In this document: positions 39,840 to 48,875 of the stretch, piece after piece
How the letters are laid out: every line of letters starts with the position of its first letter
Position numbering within the stretch: the stretch's first letter is position 1
Source of the DNA: Caulobacter sp. 602-1
GTDB lineage: Bacteria > Pseudomonadota > Alphaproteobacteria > Caulobacterales > Caulobacteraceae
NCBI RefSeq assembly: GCF_003931565.1
Contig: NZ_RRYI01000007.1
Coordinates: forward strand, 186,001 to 250,000
Direction: 5' to 3'
DNA: 64,000 nucleotides
Program-made: the position numbers and the translations under genes
The notes under the pieces: generated by a model
The model's input: only the letters and a program-made list of their open reading frames with translations
Database searches by the model: none
What the model was told of the DNA's origin: nothing

Positions 39840-39937
39840 ATCTAGCGTTCGGCGGTCGAAACCGCCTCGGCGACCTCGCTCTGCAGCGAGGAGCCGGGTC
39901 TATAAGTGAGGCCGGATGGGATGTCCAGCGCCCTTTT

Positions 39938-40111
39938 TCATTCTCTGTGGATGTCTTCGGACAGAGGATTTTCGTCGTCGCCCTCGCCGCCCGGGACGAC
40001 ATAGCGGTCGCTCAGCCAGCGCTGCAGGTCGACGTCCGCGCAACGCTTGGAACAGAAGGGACGGAAAGCCGGATCGACCGGCTTGCCGCAGGTGGGGCAC
40101 CCCGTGCTCAT
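39938..40111 (-). CDS. yacG: YacG-type zinc-binding protein (DNA gyrase inhibitor)
   Basis: 57 residues. It opens MSTGCPTCGKPVDPAFRPFC, and a second Cys pair follows in FCSKRCADVDLQRWLSDRY, giving four zinc ligands (Cys5, Cys8, Cys20, Cys24) in a CxxC-N11-CxxxC arrangement. The C-terminus is acidic and disordered. E. coli YacG binds GyrB and inhibits gyrase. The ATG overlaps the RNase E/G stop (ATGA), and this order (RNase E/G then yacG) is conserved across alphaproteobacteria. Confidence 0.93.
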   Translation of the reverse strand: MSTGCPTCGKPVDPAFRPFCSKRCADVDLQRWLSDRYVVPGGEGDDENPLSEDIHRE

Positions 40112-41154
40112 GTGACGGACACCTCAAGACGGTCGACCGGCCAGTCCGATCGGGATTCGATGACGAAACGACGACCCAGGCGCTCGGCGACGCCGGCGTC
40201 CAGCTCGCGCGTGAAAGCCTCTGCCACGACGGGCGCGCAACGGCCCGTTAGACGGCCGCCGGGGTCCGCCCTGCCCTCGCGCTCCAGCGCTCGCGCCAGG
40301 CGTCGGGCGACATGGCGGGGATTCGCCGCCCCGCTCGGCGTCAGCAGGCGGTCGAGAATCGGCGGCGCGCGGCGCGGGATGATCATCTCCAGCGTGCCGA
40401 ACTTGCTGATCGCCCCGATTCCCACACCAGGGTTATCCGGGGAGAAGGCGTTGCGGGCGGCCGTCGTCAGGGCCTGACCATCATGTCCTCGGCCGACGAG
40501 GTCGAAGACGACGATGCCGCCCAGCCCTTTCAGCCGCAACACGCGGGCCCCGACGCCGAGCGCGGCCATGTTGGCCTGGCGGGCGGCGCGCTTCGAATCG
40601 CCGGCCTCGCGGCCGCCCAGATCGACGTCGATCGCCGTCAGGGCCCGCGTCGGCTCCACGGCGATGTCGCCCCCGCCCGGCAGGGCGAAAACCACCGCCA
40701 AAGCGTCGGCCTCGGCCTCCTCGACGGCCAGGAGCGCCTTGTCGCCGGTCGTGGGCGACCCAGCCTTCACGGCCTGGCGCAGGCGTTCCTCGACCGACGA
40801 CGCGGCCTCCAGCACGCGCGGCTCGCCCTCCCCTTCGGCGACAAAGCGGGCCACAGCGGCCTTGTCGGCGCGCGAGGCGGTCTTGATCTCGATCTCGACC
40901 AATCCGCCCTCGACAAGCCTGGGCATGTCGGGCCGCAGCGGCAGGATCACGTCCTGGCCGCCCGGCAGGGCCACAAAGGCCGCGTTGAAGGCTTTCTCGA
41001 TCGACTTGATACGGGCCACCCCCCGCACGCCCTCGGCGTCCAGCGGATCGTCGGTAGGCCAGGCCACAAACAGGCGCTCGGGGCGGCCATCCAGGGTCAC
41101 AACGCCGACCGTCTCGCCGACGCCCTTGTGAAGATAGGCTCTGCGCTCGCTCAC
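40108..41154 (-). CDS. Short ribonuclease E/G-family protein
   Basis: 348 residues from the GTG at 41154, which overlaps the maf stop (GTGA). The N-terminal S1-like part is degenerate (VARIKSIEKAFNAAFVALPG). The DNase I-like catalytic domain keeps both Mg-binding acids: Asp176 in ALTAIDVDLGG and Asp218 in GGIVVFDLVG. The zinc-link CPxCxG and the RNase E scaffold are absent. At 348 residues it is well below RNase G (about 490). It belongs to the conserved infA-maf-RNase-yacG string; substrates are unknown. Confidence 0.87.
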   Translation of the reverse strand: MSERRAYLHKGVGETVGVVTLDGRPERLFVAWPTDDPLDAEGVRGVARIKSIEKAFNAAFVALPGGQDVILPLRPDMPRLVEGGLVEIEIKTASRADKAAVARFVAEGEGEPRVLEAASSVEERLRQAVKAGSPTTGDKALLAVEEAEADALAVVFALPGGGDIAVEPTRALTAIDVDLGGREAGDSKRAARQANMAALGVGARVLRLKGLGGIVVFDLVGRGHDGQALTTAARNAFSPDNPGVGIGAISKFGTLEMIIPRRAPPILDRLLTPSGAANPRHVARRLARALEREGRADPGGRLTGRCAPVVAEAFTRELDAGVAERLGRRFVIESRSDWPVDRLEVSVT

Positions 41155-41759
41155 GTCGGCTCGCCCTTGGCGTGATACCCCAGGCCTTCCAGCAGGTTCA
41201 GGGTCTCGTATAGCGGCAGACCCACGACGCTGGGATAGGAGCCTTGCAGGTCGGTGATGAAGCCGCCGGCCATGCCCTGGACGCCATAGCCGCCCGCCTT
41301 GCCCTTCCACTGGCCGCCTTCGACATAGGCGTCGCGCTCGGCGTCGGTCAGGCGCTTGAAGCCGACCTTGGTCTCGACCAGGCGCGAGCCCATGCGGCCG
41401 TCGGGCGCGATCAGGGCCACCCCGGTCAACACCTTGTGGTTCCGACCGGACAGCAGTTTCAGGCAATAGAGGACGTCGGCCTCGGTCTCGGCCTTGGGCA
41501 GGATGCGGCGGCCGACGGCCACCACCGTATCGGCGGCCAGGACGAAGTCGCCAGGCGCGCGCGCGGCGACGGCGCGCGCCTTCTCTTGCGCCAGACGCAG
41601 GGCGTGGCGGCGCGGGGTCTCGTCGCGCAGCGGACTTTCGTCGATGTCGGCGGGATCGACCCGGTCGGGCGTAACGCCGACCTGGGCCAGCAGGTCGAGG
41701 CGCCGCGGGCTCGCGCTGGCCAGGACCAGCGATGGCCGGGCGGCCATCTCGGGAGCCAC
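41151..41759 (-). CDS. maf: Maf-family nucleotide pyrophosphatase
   Basis: 202 residues from the GTG at 41759 (AGGA upstream; an ATG four codons later is also possible). The motifs are SLVLASASPRRLDLLAQVG, AQEKARAVAA, VLAADTVVAVG, GRNHKVLTGVAL and KGKAGGYGVQGMAGGFI. Maf proteins hydrolyse non-canonical or methylated NTPs to NMPs and PPi. It lies seven bases after infA and overlaps the RNase E/G gene. Confidence 0.92.
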   Translation of the reverse strand: MAPEMAARPSLVLASASPRRLDLLAQVGVTPDRVDPADIDESPLRDETPRRHALRLAQEKARAVAARAPGDFVLAADTVVAVGRRILPKAETEADVLYCLKLLSGRNHKVLTGVALIAPDGRMGSRLVETKVGFKRLTDAERDAYVEGGQWKGKAGGYGVQGMAGGFITDLQGSYPSVVGLPLYETLNLLEGLGYHAKGEPT

Positions 41760-41766
41760 GGGCGTC

Positions 41767-41985
41767 CTACTTGAAGCGGTAGGTGATACGGCCCTTGGTC
41801 AGGTCGTAGGGGGTCATCTCGACCAGGACCTTGTCGCCGGCCAGCACGCGGATGCGGTTCTTGCGCATCTTGCCGGCGGTGTGGGCGATGATCTCGTGCG
41901 CGTTCTCAAGCGTCACCCGGAAGGTGGCGTTCGGCAGCAGTTCGCTGACCGTACCGGGAAACTCGAGCAGTTCTTCCTTAGCCAT
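41767..41985 (-). CDS. infA: Translation initiation factor IF-1
   Basis: 72 residues, the standard IF-1 length. It opens MAKEELLEFPGTVSELLPNA, and the S1/OB fold continues with FRVTLENAHEIIAHTAGKMRKNRIRV and ends in VEMTPYDLTKGRITYRFK. It binds the A site of the 30S subunit during initiation. GAGAGG precedes the ATG. Confidence 0.98.
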   Translation of the reverse strand: MAKEELLEFPGTVSELLPNATFRVTLENAHEIIAHTAGKMRKNRIRVLAGDKVLVEMTPYDLTKGRITYRFK

Positions 41986-42082
41986 CAGGCCTCTCAAATG
42001 GAGCGAATCAAATAGCCACGAGGGCGCGCTGACGAGCGAGTCAGCACGCGACCTTTCGCGGCGAGGCGCCTCTATAACGCAT

Positions 42083-42538
42083 TCACCCCCCAAACGTCGA
42101 TGGCGCCCCGAAACGTCGTTTAATTTGCTCGGCCAGGCTGTCCCGAACCAGGCGATAGGCCTCCAGCCGGGCCTCGCGCGAACCGTCCGTCAACGTCGGA
42201 TCATGGGTGGGCCAATATTCGATCTCGACCGCGCGATCGCGCGACAGCTCGACGGCCCGGTGCTGGGCTTCCGGCGTCAGGGAAACGACGACGTCGAAGC
42301 TGTCGTCCTCCAGCTCGGCGAAGGTCTTGGGCTTGTGGCGCGAGACGTCCAGGCCCAGTTCGTCCATCACCACCACGACGAAGGGGTCGATCCCCTCCCC
42401 GGCCGGATCCGACTTGAGCCCGCAGGAGTCGACGAACGCCCTGGTCCCGTAGAAGCGTTTGAACAGCCCCTCGGCCATCGGCGAGCGCACGCGGTTGTAG
42501 TTGCAGGTGAAGAGGACGGCGTCCGGGAGCTCCGCCAC
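42083..42538 (-). CDS. Low-molecular-weight protein-tyrosine-phosphatase-like protein
   Basis: 151 residues. The phosphate loop reads CNYNRVRSPMAE: the nucleophile Cys12 and Arg18 (CX5R) are kept, but the usual CxGNxCR loop is altered, with no glycine and Val in place of the second Cys. WPTHDPT near residue 120 supplies the general-acid Asp. Relatives are annotated as LMW-PTPs or ArsC-like reductases; the lack of the second loop Cys argues against arsenate reduction. It is translated just after UPF0262 in the conserved hisD-infA block. Confidence 0.88.
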   Translation of the reverse strand: MAELPDAVLFTCNYNRVRSPMAEGLFKRFYGTRAFVDSCGLKSDPAGEGIDPFVVVVMDELGLDVSRHKPKTFAELEDDSFDVVVSLTPEAQHRAVELSRDRAVEIEYWPTHDPTLTDGSREARLEAYRLVRDSLAEQIKRRFGAPSTFGG

Positions 42539-42539
42539 C

Positions 42540-43019
42540 CTAACCCCGCCAGTGCAGCGCGCAGATTAAGGTGAACAGGCGTCGGGCTGTGTCGAGGTCG
42601 GTCTTGACCTTGCCCTCCAGGCGTTCGCGCAGCAGGTTCGAGCCCTCGTTGTGGAGGCCGCGCCGGCCCATGTCCAAGGCCTCGATCTGCTGCGGCGTCG
42701 AACTGCGGATCGCCGAATAGTAGCTGTCGCAGATCATGAAGTAGTCCTTGATCACCCCCCGGAAGGGCGACAGGGACAGCAGGTGGCGCTTGGCGTAGTC
42801 GGGCCCGACGATGTCGAAGGCCAGGCGGTTCTCGACCAGCGACAGCTTGATGTCGTAGGGGCCGCCGGACGCCTCGGCCGGTTCGAAATAGTTGCCGTCC
42901 AGAAGGTCGAAGATCGCGACCTGGCGTTCCTGTTCCTGGTCGCGCGAGGCGGCCGCGAGGCTGTCCTCGTCGATCTCGATCGACTTGATCCTGTGGCTGG
43001 CGGAGTCGGCGGTGCTCAT
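42540..43019 (-). CDS. UPF0262 family protein
   Basis: 159 residues, soluble. RIKSIEIDEDSLAAASRDQEQERQVAIFDLLDGN and FDIVGPDYAKRHLLSLSPFRGVIKDYFMICDSYYSAIR match the alphaproteobacterial UPF0262 family, always found beside hisD. There is no known function and no catalytic motif. It starts 20 bases after hisD ends and ends one base before the phosphatase start. Confidence 0.92.
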   Translation of the reverse strand: MSTADSASHRIKSIEIDEDSLAAASRDQEQERQVAIFDLLDGNYFEPAEASGGPYDIKLSLVENRLAFDIVGPDYAKRHLLSLSPFRGVIKDYFMICDSYYSAIRSSTPQQIEALDMGRRGLHNEGSNLLRERLEGKVKTDLDTARRLFTLICALHWRG

Positions 43020-43039
43020 CTATCGCGGACGTTCGCGCG

Positions 43040-44326
43040 TCAGTCGCCCGAAGGCAACCGTATGGACGCCGACAAGGCGTGGGCCGGCAATCCCTCGGCC
43101 TTGGCCAGCGCGACGGTGTGCGGCCCCAGGACGCCGAACGAGGCCGCGTCGCACTTCACGATCGAGGTGCGCTTGATGAAGTCGTAGATCGACAGGCCCG
43201 ACTGGAAGCGCGCCGCGCGACTGGTCGGCAGCACGTGGTTGGAGCCGGCCACATAGTCGCCGATGGCTTCCGGCGTCAGGCGGCCCAGGAAGATCGCGCC
43301 GGCGTGGCGCACACGGTCGGCCAGGCGCTCCGGGTTCTCCATCGCGAACTCGACGTGCTCGGGCGCGATGGCGTCGACCAGAGCGGGGCTCTCGTCCAGC
43401 GGGGCGATGATCACCGCGCCGTGGTCGCGCCACGAGGCGGCGGCGTCCTCGCCGGTGGCCAGGGTCTTGAGGCGTTCGATCACGGCGGCCTCGACGGCGC
43501 CGGCGAAGCCCGGATCGTCGGTGATCAGGATCGACTGGGCGGCCGGATCGTGCTCGGCCTGGCTCAGCAGGTCCGCGGCGATCCAGTCGGGGTTGTTCTG
43601 GTTGTCCGCCACCACGACGATCTCGGACGGGCCCGCCAGGGCGTCGATCCCGACCACACCGTACAGACGACGCTTGGCGGCGGTGACATAGGCGTTGCCG
43701 GGACCGACGATCTTGTCGACCGGCTGGATGGGACCCGCGCCGTAGGCGAGCGCGGCGACAGCCTGGGCTCCGCCCACTCGCCAGATCTCGGTGACGCCGG
43801 CCTCCTTGGCGGCGGCCAGCACCGCCGGCTGCAGCTTGCCGGGCGGGGTGACCATGGCGATGCGGTCGACGCCGGCCACCTGGGCGGGCACGGCGTTCAT
43901 CAGCACGGTCGAGGGATAGGCCGCGCGGCCGCCGGGGACATAGACGCCCACGGCCTCCAGCGCCGTCCAGCGCCAGCCCAGCTCGACGCCGGCCTCGTCG
44001 GTCCAGGCCTGGTCGGCCGGACGCTGGCGGCTGTGATAGGCGCGGATACGGGCGGCGGCGAAGGCGATGGCCTCGCGCACGTCGGCGGGAGTGTCGGCCG
44101 CGCCCTGCTCGATCTCTTCAGGAGTCACGCGGATCGTCTCGGCGGTCAGCTCGACCTTGTCGAACCGGCGGCCGTAGTCGAGCAGCGCCTCGAGCCCACG
44201 GGACTTCACCGCCTCCAGCACCTCGGCGGCGGCGGCGTCGACATCAGCCGGCGAGCCGCGGCGTTCGTCGAGAAAGGCCTTGAAGGCGGCGGCGAAACCG
44301 GGGTCGGTAAAGGAGAAACGGCGCAT
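43040..44326 (-). CDS. hisD: Histidinol dehydrogenase
   Basis: 428 residues. The landmarks are PGGRAAYPSTVLMNAVPAQVAGV, WRVGGAQAVAALAYGAGPIQPVDKIVGPGNAYVTAAKR, GPSEIVVVAD, the zinc/catalytic region LLSQAEHDPAAQS, and AIAPEHVEFAMEN with the catalytic Glu-His. The C-terminal TSRAARFQSGLSIYDFIKRTSIV is conserved. It converts L-histidinol to L-histidine in two NAD-dependent steps, the last of histidine synthesis. No other his genes are in the window. Confidence 0.97.
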   Translation of the reverse strand: MRRFSFTDPGFAAAFKAFLDERRGSPADVDAAAAEVLEAVKSRGLEALLDYGRRFDKVELTAETIRVTPEEIEQGAADTPADVREAIAFAAARIRAYHSRQRPADQAWTDEAGVELGWRWTALEAVGVYVPGGRAAYPSTVLMNAVPAQVAGVDRIAMVTPPGKLQPAVLAAAKEAGVTEIWRVGGAQAVAALAYGAGPIQPVDKIVGPGNAYVTAAKRRLYGVVGIDALAGPSEIVVVADNQNNPDWIAADLLSQAEHDPAAQSILITDDPGFAGAVEAAVIERLKTLATGEDAAASWRDHGAVIIAPLDESPALVDAIAPEHVEFAMENPERLADRVRHAGAIFLGRLTPEAIGDYVAGSNHVLPTSRAARFQSGLSIYDFIKRTSIVKCDAASFGVLGPHTVALAKAEGLPAHALSASIRLPSGD

Positions 44327-44411
44327 GGGGTCTAAATGCGGCTTTTGTGGCGGTAGGCAAGGCCTTTCGACGCCCTCCTCCCCGTCGATGAGGAAAGGAA
44401 AGCGATCGCGA

Positions 44412-45860
44412 TTAAACCGCCCTGCCCCGCATCATCAGTCCGTAGATCAGGGCCGCGATCGCCAGGCCCACGAACCAGGCGTAGGTGTAGAGCCCGGTCC
44501 AGAACCCGCCCACGCCGCCAAACAGGTGCGGCGCGGCGGCCGCGAGGAACCCCGGCAGGTTCGGCAGCACGCCCAGCACCAGGGCGATGATCGCCGCCGG
44601 GTTCCAGCCACCTCGGTAGGCATAGGCGCCGTCGCGGACATAGAGGTCATCCACCGCCAACTGAGCCTTCCGCACGATCCAGTAGTCGACGATCAGGATT
44701 CCGGCGATCGGCCCCAGAAGCGCGCCATAGCCGACCAGCCATGTGAAAATGTAGCCCTGGGTGGTCTCCAAGAGCTTCCAAGGCATGATCAGCACGCCGA
44801 TGCCGGCCGTGATCCAGCCGCCGGTGCGATAGCTGATCTTGCTGGGCCACAGGGCCGAGAAGTCATAGGCCGGTCCGACAAGATTGGCGGCGATGTTGCA
44901 GCAGACGGTGTCCAGGCTGATGATCAACAGGCCCACGACCACGGCGATCCCGCCGATGTCGCCCGCCAGCTGCACCGGGTCCCACACCGCCTTGCCGAAC
45001 ACGAGGACGGTGGCCGAGGTCGTCACCACGCTGACCAGGGCCAGCAGGCCCATCGGCGCGGGCAGACCCAGCGCCTGACCGATGATCTGGTCGGACTGGG
45101 TCCGGGCGAAGCGGGTGAAGTCGGGGATGTTCAGGGCCAGAGTGGCCCAGAAGCCGACCATGGCCGTCAGGGCCGGGGCGAAGACGCTCAAGAACTGGCC
45201 GGCCTTGGCCCCGCCTTCGACGAAGGCCGAGGGCTGGTGGAAGATCGGGCCTAGGCCGCCGGCCTTGCTGACCGCCCACCAGACCATCAAGCCGCAGATC
45301 AGCACCTTGATCGGCGCGGTCCAGGTCTCCAGCTTGCGCACCGCAGTCAGGCCCTTGGTGACGAACAGCAGCTGGACGGCCCAGAAGGCGAAGAAGGCCA
45401 GAAGTTGGCCCAGGCCGATGCCTAAGAGCGGCAGCGGCGCGCCTTCCAGCTTCTTGCCGACGATGACGCCCAACAGGGTCAGCAGCGCCCCGCCCCCGAT
45501 CCAGGTCTGGATGCCGTACCAGCCGCAGGCGACGATGGCCCGCGCCACGGCCGGGATCCGCGCGCCCTTCCAGCCGAACGACGCCCGCGCCAAAACCGCG
45601 TAGGGCACGCCCCAGCGCGCGCCGGCATGGCCGATCAGCAGCATGGGGATCAGTACGACGAGGTTGCCCAGCAGCACGGTCAGCACCGCCTGCCCCGCCG
45701 ACATGCCCTGCTCGATCAGACCCGAGGCCAGCATGTAGGCCGGCACGCAGATGACCATGCCCAGCCACAGCGCCGCGAAGTGCCGCCAGCGCCAGGTGCG
45801 TTGAGCCTGGCTGGTCGGCGCCAGGTCTTCGTTCCACAGGTCGCTATCGGGCGTGCTCAT
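44412..45860 (-). CDS. NCS1-family nucleobase:cation symporter
   Basis: 482 residues with about 12 membrane helices. The family features are present: N-terminal DLWNEDLAPTSQAQRTWRWRHFAALWLGMVICVPAYM, LLIGHAGARWGVPYAVLARASFGWKGARIPAVARAIVACGWYGIQTWIGG, LNIPDFTRFARTQSDQIIGQALGLP and the helix 8-9 region. Members carry allantoin, uracil, cytosine, thiamine or hydantoins with Na+ or H+; this form is closest to the allantoin/uracil group. Its position inside the hisD-murA block is unusual and it is probably an insertion. Confidence 0.93.
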   Translation of the reverse strand: MSTPDSDLWNEDLAPTSQAQRTWRWRHFAALWLGMVICVPAYMLASGLIEQGMSAGQAVLTVLLGNLVVLIPMLLIGHAGARWGVPYAVLARASFGWKGARIPAVARAIVACGWYGIQTWIGGGALLTLLGVIVGKKLEGAPLPLLGIGLGQLLAFFAFWAVQLLFVTKGLTAVRKLETWTAPIKVLICGLMVWWAVSKAGGLGPIFHQPSAFVEGGAKAGQFLSVFAPALTAMVGFWATLALNIPDFTRFARTQSDQIIGQALGLPAPMGLLALVSVVTTSATVLVFGKAVWDPVQLAGDIGGIAVVVGLLIISLDTVCCNIAANLVGPAYDFSALWPSKISYRTGGWITAGIGVLIMPWKLLETTQGYIFTWLVGYGALLGPIAGILIVDYWIVRKAQLAVDDLYVRDGAYAYRGGWNPAAIIALVLGVLPNLPGFLAAAAPHLFGGVGGFWTGLYTYAWFVGLAIAALIYGLMMRGRAV

Positions 45861-45920
45861 GCGGCGAAGCTTAGGCGCGCTTGCTGGCCCGAGGCAATCG
45901 AAGGAACGGCGTTCTTCAGA

Positions 45921-46115
45921 TCAGCCCAGCGCCGCGTAGGCCAGGGTCGCCAGACCGCCCAGGAACACCACGCACAGCGCCACCAGGGTCGCGCGGCCCC
46001 AGTCGAGGCAGGGACCGCCGTGGCGCAGCACCGGCGGTTCGGGTTTGGTGATGTCGCACGCACGGAAGAAAACCGACTGGGTTTCCCCAGTCGAATAGAC
46101 TGTCCTTCTGGCCAT
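45921..46115 (-). CDS. Small single-pass membrane protein, unknown
   Basis: 64 residues. AGGGAGG is well placed before the ATG. The N-terminal 40 residues are polar, with two Cys (FRACDITKPEP, GGPCLDWG). The C-terminal helix ATLVALCVVFLGGLATLAYAAL is a membrane anchor, so it is tail-anchored. I do not recognise the family. It lies upstream of the NCS1 transporter on the same strand and may be a small accessory of it. Confidence 0.65.
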   Translation of the reverse strand: MARRTVYSTGETQSVFFRACDITKPEPPVLRHGGPCLDWGRATLVALCVVFLGGLATLAYAALG

Positions 46116-46255
46116 CGCGGCCTCCCTGACGAACCGCGCCTCTGACGGGCGCGTGACGTTAACCTAGCATCGCTCGCCCGCCAGGCGAATTGGCCGGCCG
46201 ATCACTACGGCGTGGGACGAATCCCAGGCGCGCGCCCTGCCCGCCAAAAGACCAG

Positions 46256-46290
46256 AAAAAAGGCGCCGCTCAGGGATTGAGCAGGCGCCT
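46256..46290 (-). terminator. Intrinsic terminator after murA-DUF2948
   Basis: AGGCGCC-GCTCA (46261-46272) pairs with TGAGC-GGCGCCT (46278-46290, one bulged base) and, read leftward, is followed by TTTTTT. It closes the murA-DUF2948 transcript and separates it from the inserted genes. Confidence 0.9.
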
Positions 46291-46316
46291 GATTCAGGAG
46301 CTCTGGTCGCTGTTAT

Positions 46317-46757
46317 CTAGTCCGCATGACCCGGCGTCCGAGGCGTGACCCAGGGATCGGAGACGTCGGCCAGGGCCACGTCCAGGCAGTCCACCGAGAC
46401 CCGCATGTCACCGCCGCCCGCGAAGGTCAGGGTGACGATGCCCGCCGGAGCTTCCTCGCCCGGCGTGAAGCCGATGGACAGCAGCTCGACCACCGCCCCC
46501 TTGGCGTCGCGACGCAGGTTGCGCCCCTGCACGCCGGTGACGTCACCGAACTGGAGAGCCGAACGCACGCGCTCGCCCTGCTTGGCCTTGGCCGCCTCCC
46601 AGCGGAAGCGGTTGCAGGCGATGGTCAGGGTGCGCCCCTGGGCGTCCCAGCGGATGTCGCCGATCTTGGCCACCGCGTCCTGCAGGGCGGCCGACAGCAC
46701 GCCGAGATCGTCGGCGTCGTGGGCCAGCAGGCGCAGCGGCTTTGCGGTTTCGGTCAT
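46317..46757 (-). CDS. DUF2948 family protein
   Basis: 146 residues: PLRLLAHDADDLGVLSAALQDAVAKIGDIRWDAQGRTLTIACNRFRWE and MRVSVDCLDVALADVSDPWVTPRTPGH. Genes of this family sit directly after murA in most alphaproteobacteria. The function is unknown. It starts two bases after the murA stop. Confidence 0.92.
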   Translation of the reverse strand: MTETAKPLRLLAHDADDLGVLSAALQDAVAKIGDIRWDAQGRTLTIACNRFRWEAAKAKQGERVRSALQFGDVTGVQGRNLRRDAKGAVVELLSIGFTPGEEAPAGIVTLTFAGGGDMRVSVDCLDVALADVSDPWVTPRTPGHAD

Positions 46758-46759
46758 CC

Positions 46760-48049
<1,290 letters not shown>

Positions 48050-48148
48050 TCAGGTCCCTCGAACGCGCGGGGGTGGGGGTCGCCGCGCGGTTCAACATGT
48101 GAGGGGCGGGTTCTATCCGTTGCAAGGGGGCTTGCAAGGGCTACGCCT

Positions 48149-48601
48149 CTAAATTGGAGCCGAAAGATCGTAGGGACGCTCGTCGTCCGGCCAGCGCAGG
48201 TCATGGGTCGTGCTGGCGAGGTCGAGGGCCACCTGGGCCAGCTCGATCGCCTGGCGCGTCGCCGCCAGTGCATCGCGCCCGAAGGCGGCCTTGCCGACTT
48301 CGGTGTCGAACTGTCCGCCGTCGCCCGTCAGCCGCACCGCGACCGCCCAGCCCGGACCGTCGGGATTCGGAAACGGCGCGGAGAGCTCGATCGCCAGCTC
48401 GATCCGCTCATCGCCGCGATGAGTTATCCCCAGCAGTTTGCGAACGACGTTATAGGGCCTCGGCGCGGCCTCAGCCGCCGTGATCGCGGGGTCGGATTCG
48501 TCCAAACGCCCGCGGGCGGCGGCTTTCCGCTTGCGGAGGTTCGTACGGAGCGCCTCGGCCAGCTTGGCCTCGCGGGTGGATTTGTCGTCGCTGATCGCCA
48601 T
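48149..48601 (-). CDS. Conserved hypothetical protein (possible DUF6968-like)
   Basis: 150 residues from the ATG at 48601; the open frame runs back into tRNA-Thr and is not coding there. A basic N-terminal stretch (TNLRKRKAAARGR) precedes a compact domain: IELAIELSAPFPNPDGPGWAVAVRLTG and KAAFGRDALAATRQAIELAQVALDLA. The last segment resembles DUF6968-type domains by eye. There are no catalytic residues or membrane segment. It ends 99 bases before murA starts, same strand. Confidence 0.75.
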   Translation of the reverse strand: MAISDDKSTREAKLAEALRTNLRKRKAAARGRLDESDPAITAAEAAPRPYNVVRKLLGITHRGDERIELAIELSAPFPNPDGPGWAVAVRLTGDGGQFDTEVGKAAFGRDALAATRQAIELAQVALDLASTTHDLRWPDDERPYDLSAPI

Positions 48602-48690
48602 GCGCCGGGGGTGCGGCGACAAAGATCTTCGGTCAAGACGATTTTGGGCTTGGCGTTCGCGATTCACCTCGCTATACGCCCCTCCTCTTC

Positions 48691-48765
<75 letters not shown>

Positions 48766-48766
48766 T

Positions 48767-48793
48767 GGGGATCCAAGCATAGCTTGGATCCCC
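48767..48793 (+). terminator. Hairpin immediately after tRNA-Thr
   Basis: GGGGATCCAAGC (48767-48778) pairs perfectly with GCTTGGATCCCC (48782-48793) around ATA. It begins two bases after the CCA and has no T-run. It is a terminator or 3' processing barrier. Confidence 0.7.
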
Positions 48794-48875
48794 ACCATTC
48801 CCTGAAAATCCAAACCGTTTGAAGCCGACGCGTAAAGCGCATGACGGCTGGACGAAGTTCGGCGCCCGGCATGCC

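Noticed and set aside
39900..40127. 75-codon minus-strand frame over yacG
   Set aside because: It is in the wrong frame; the adjacent frame encodes YacG with its four zinc Cys.
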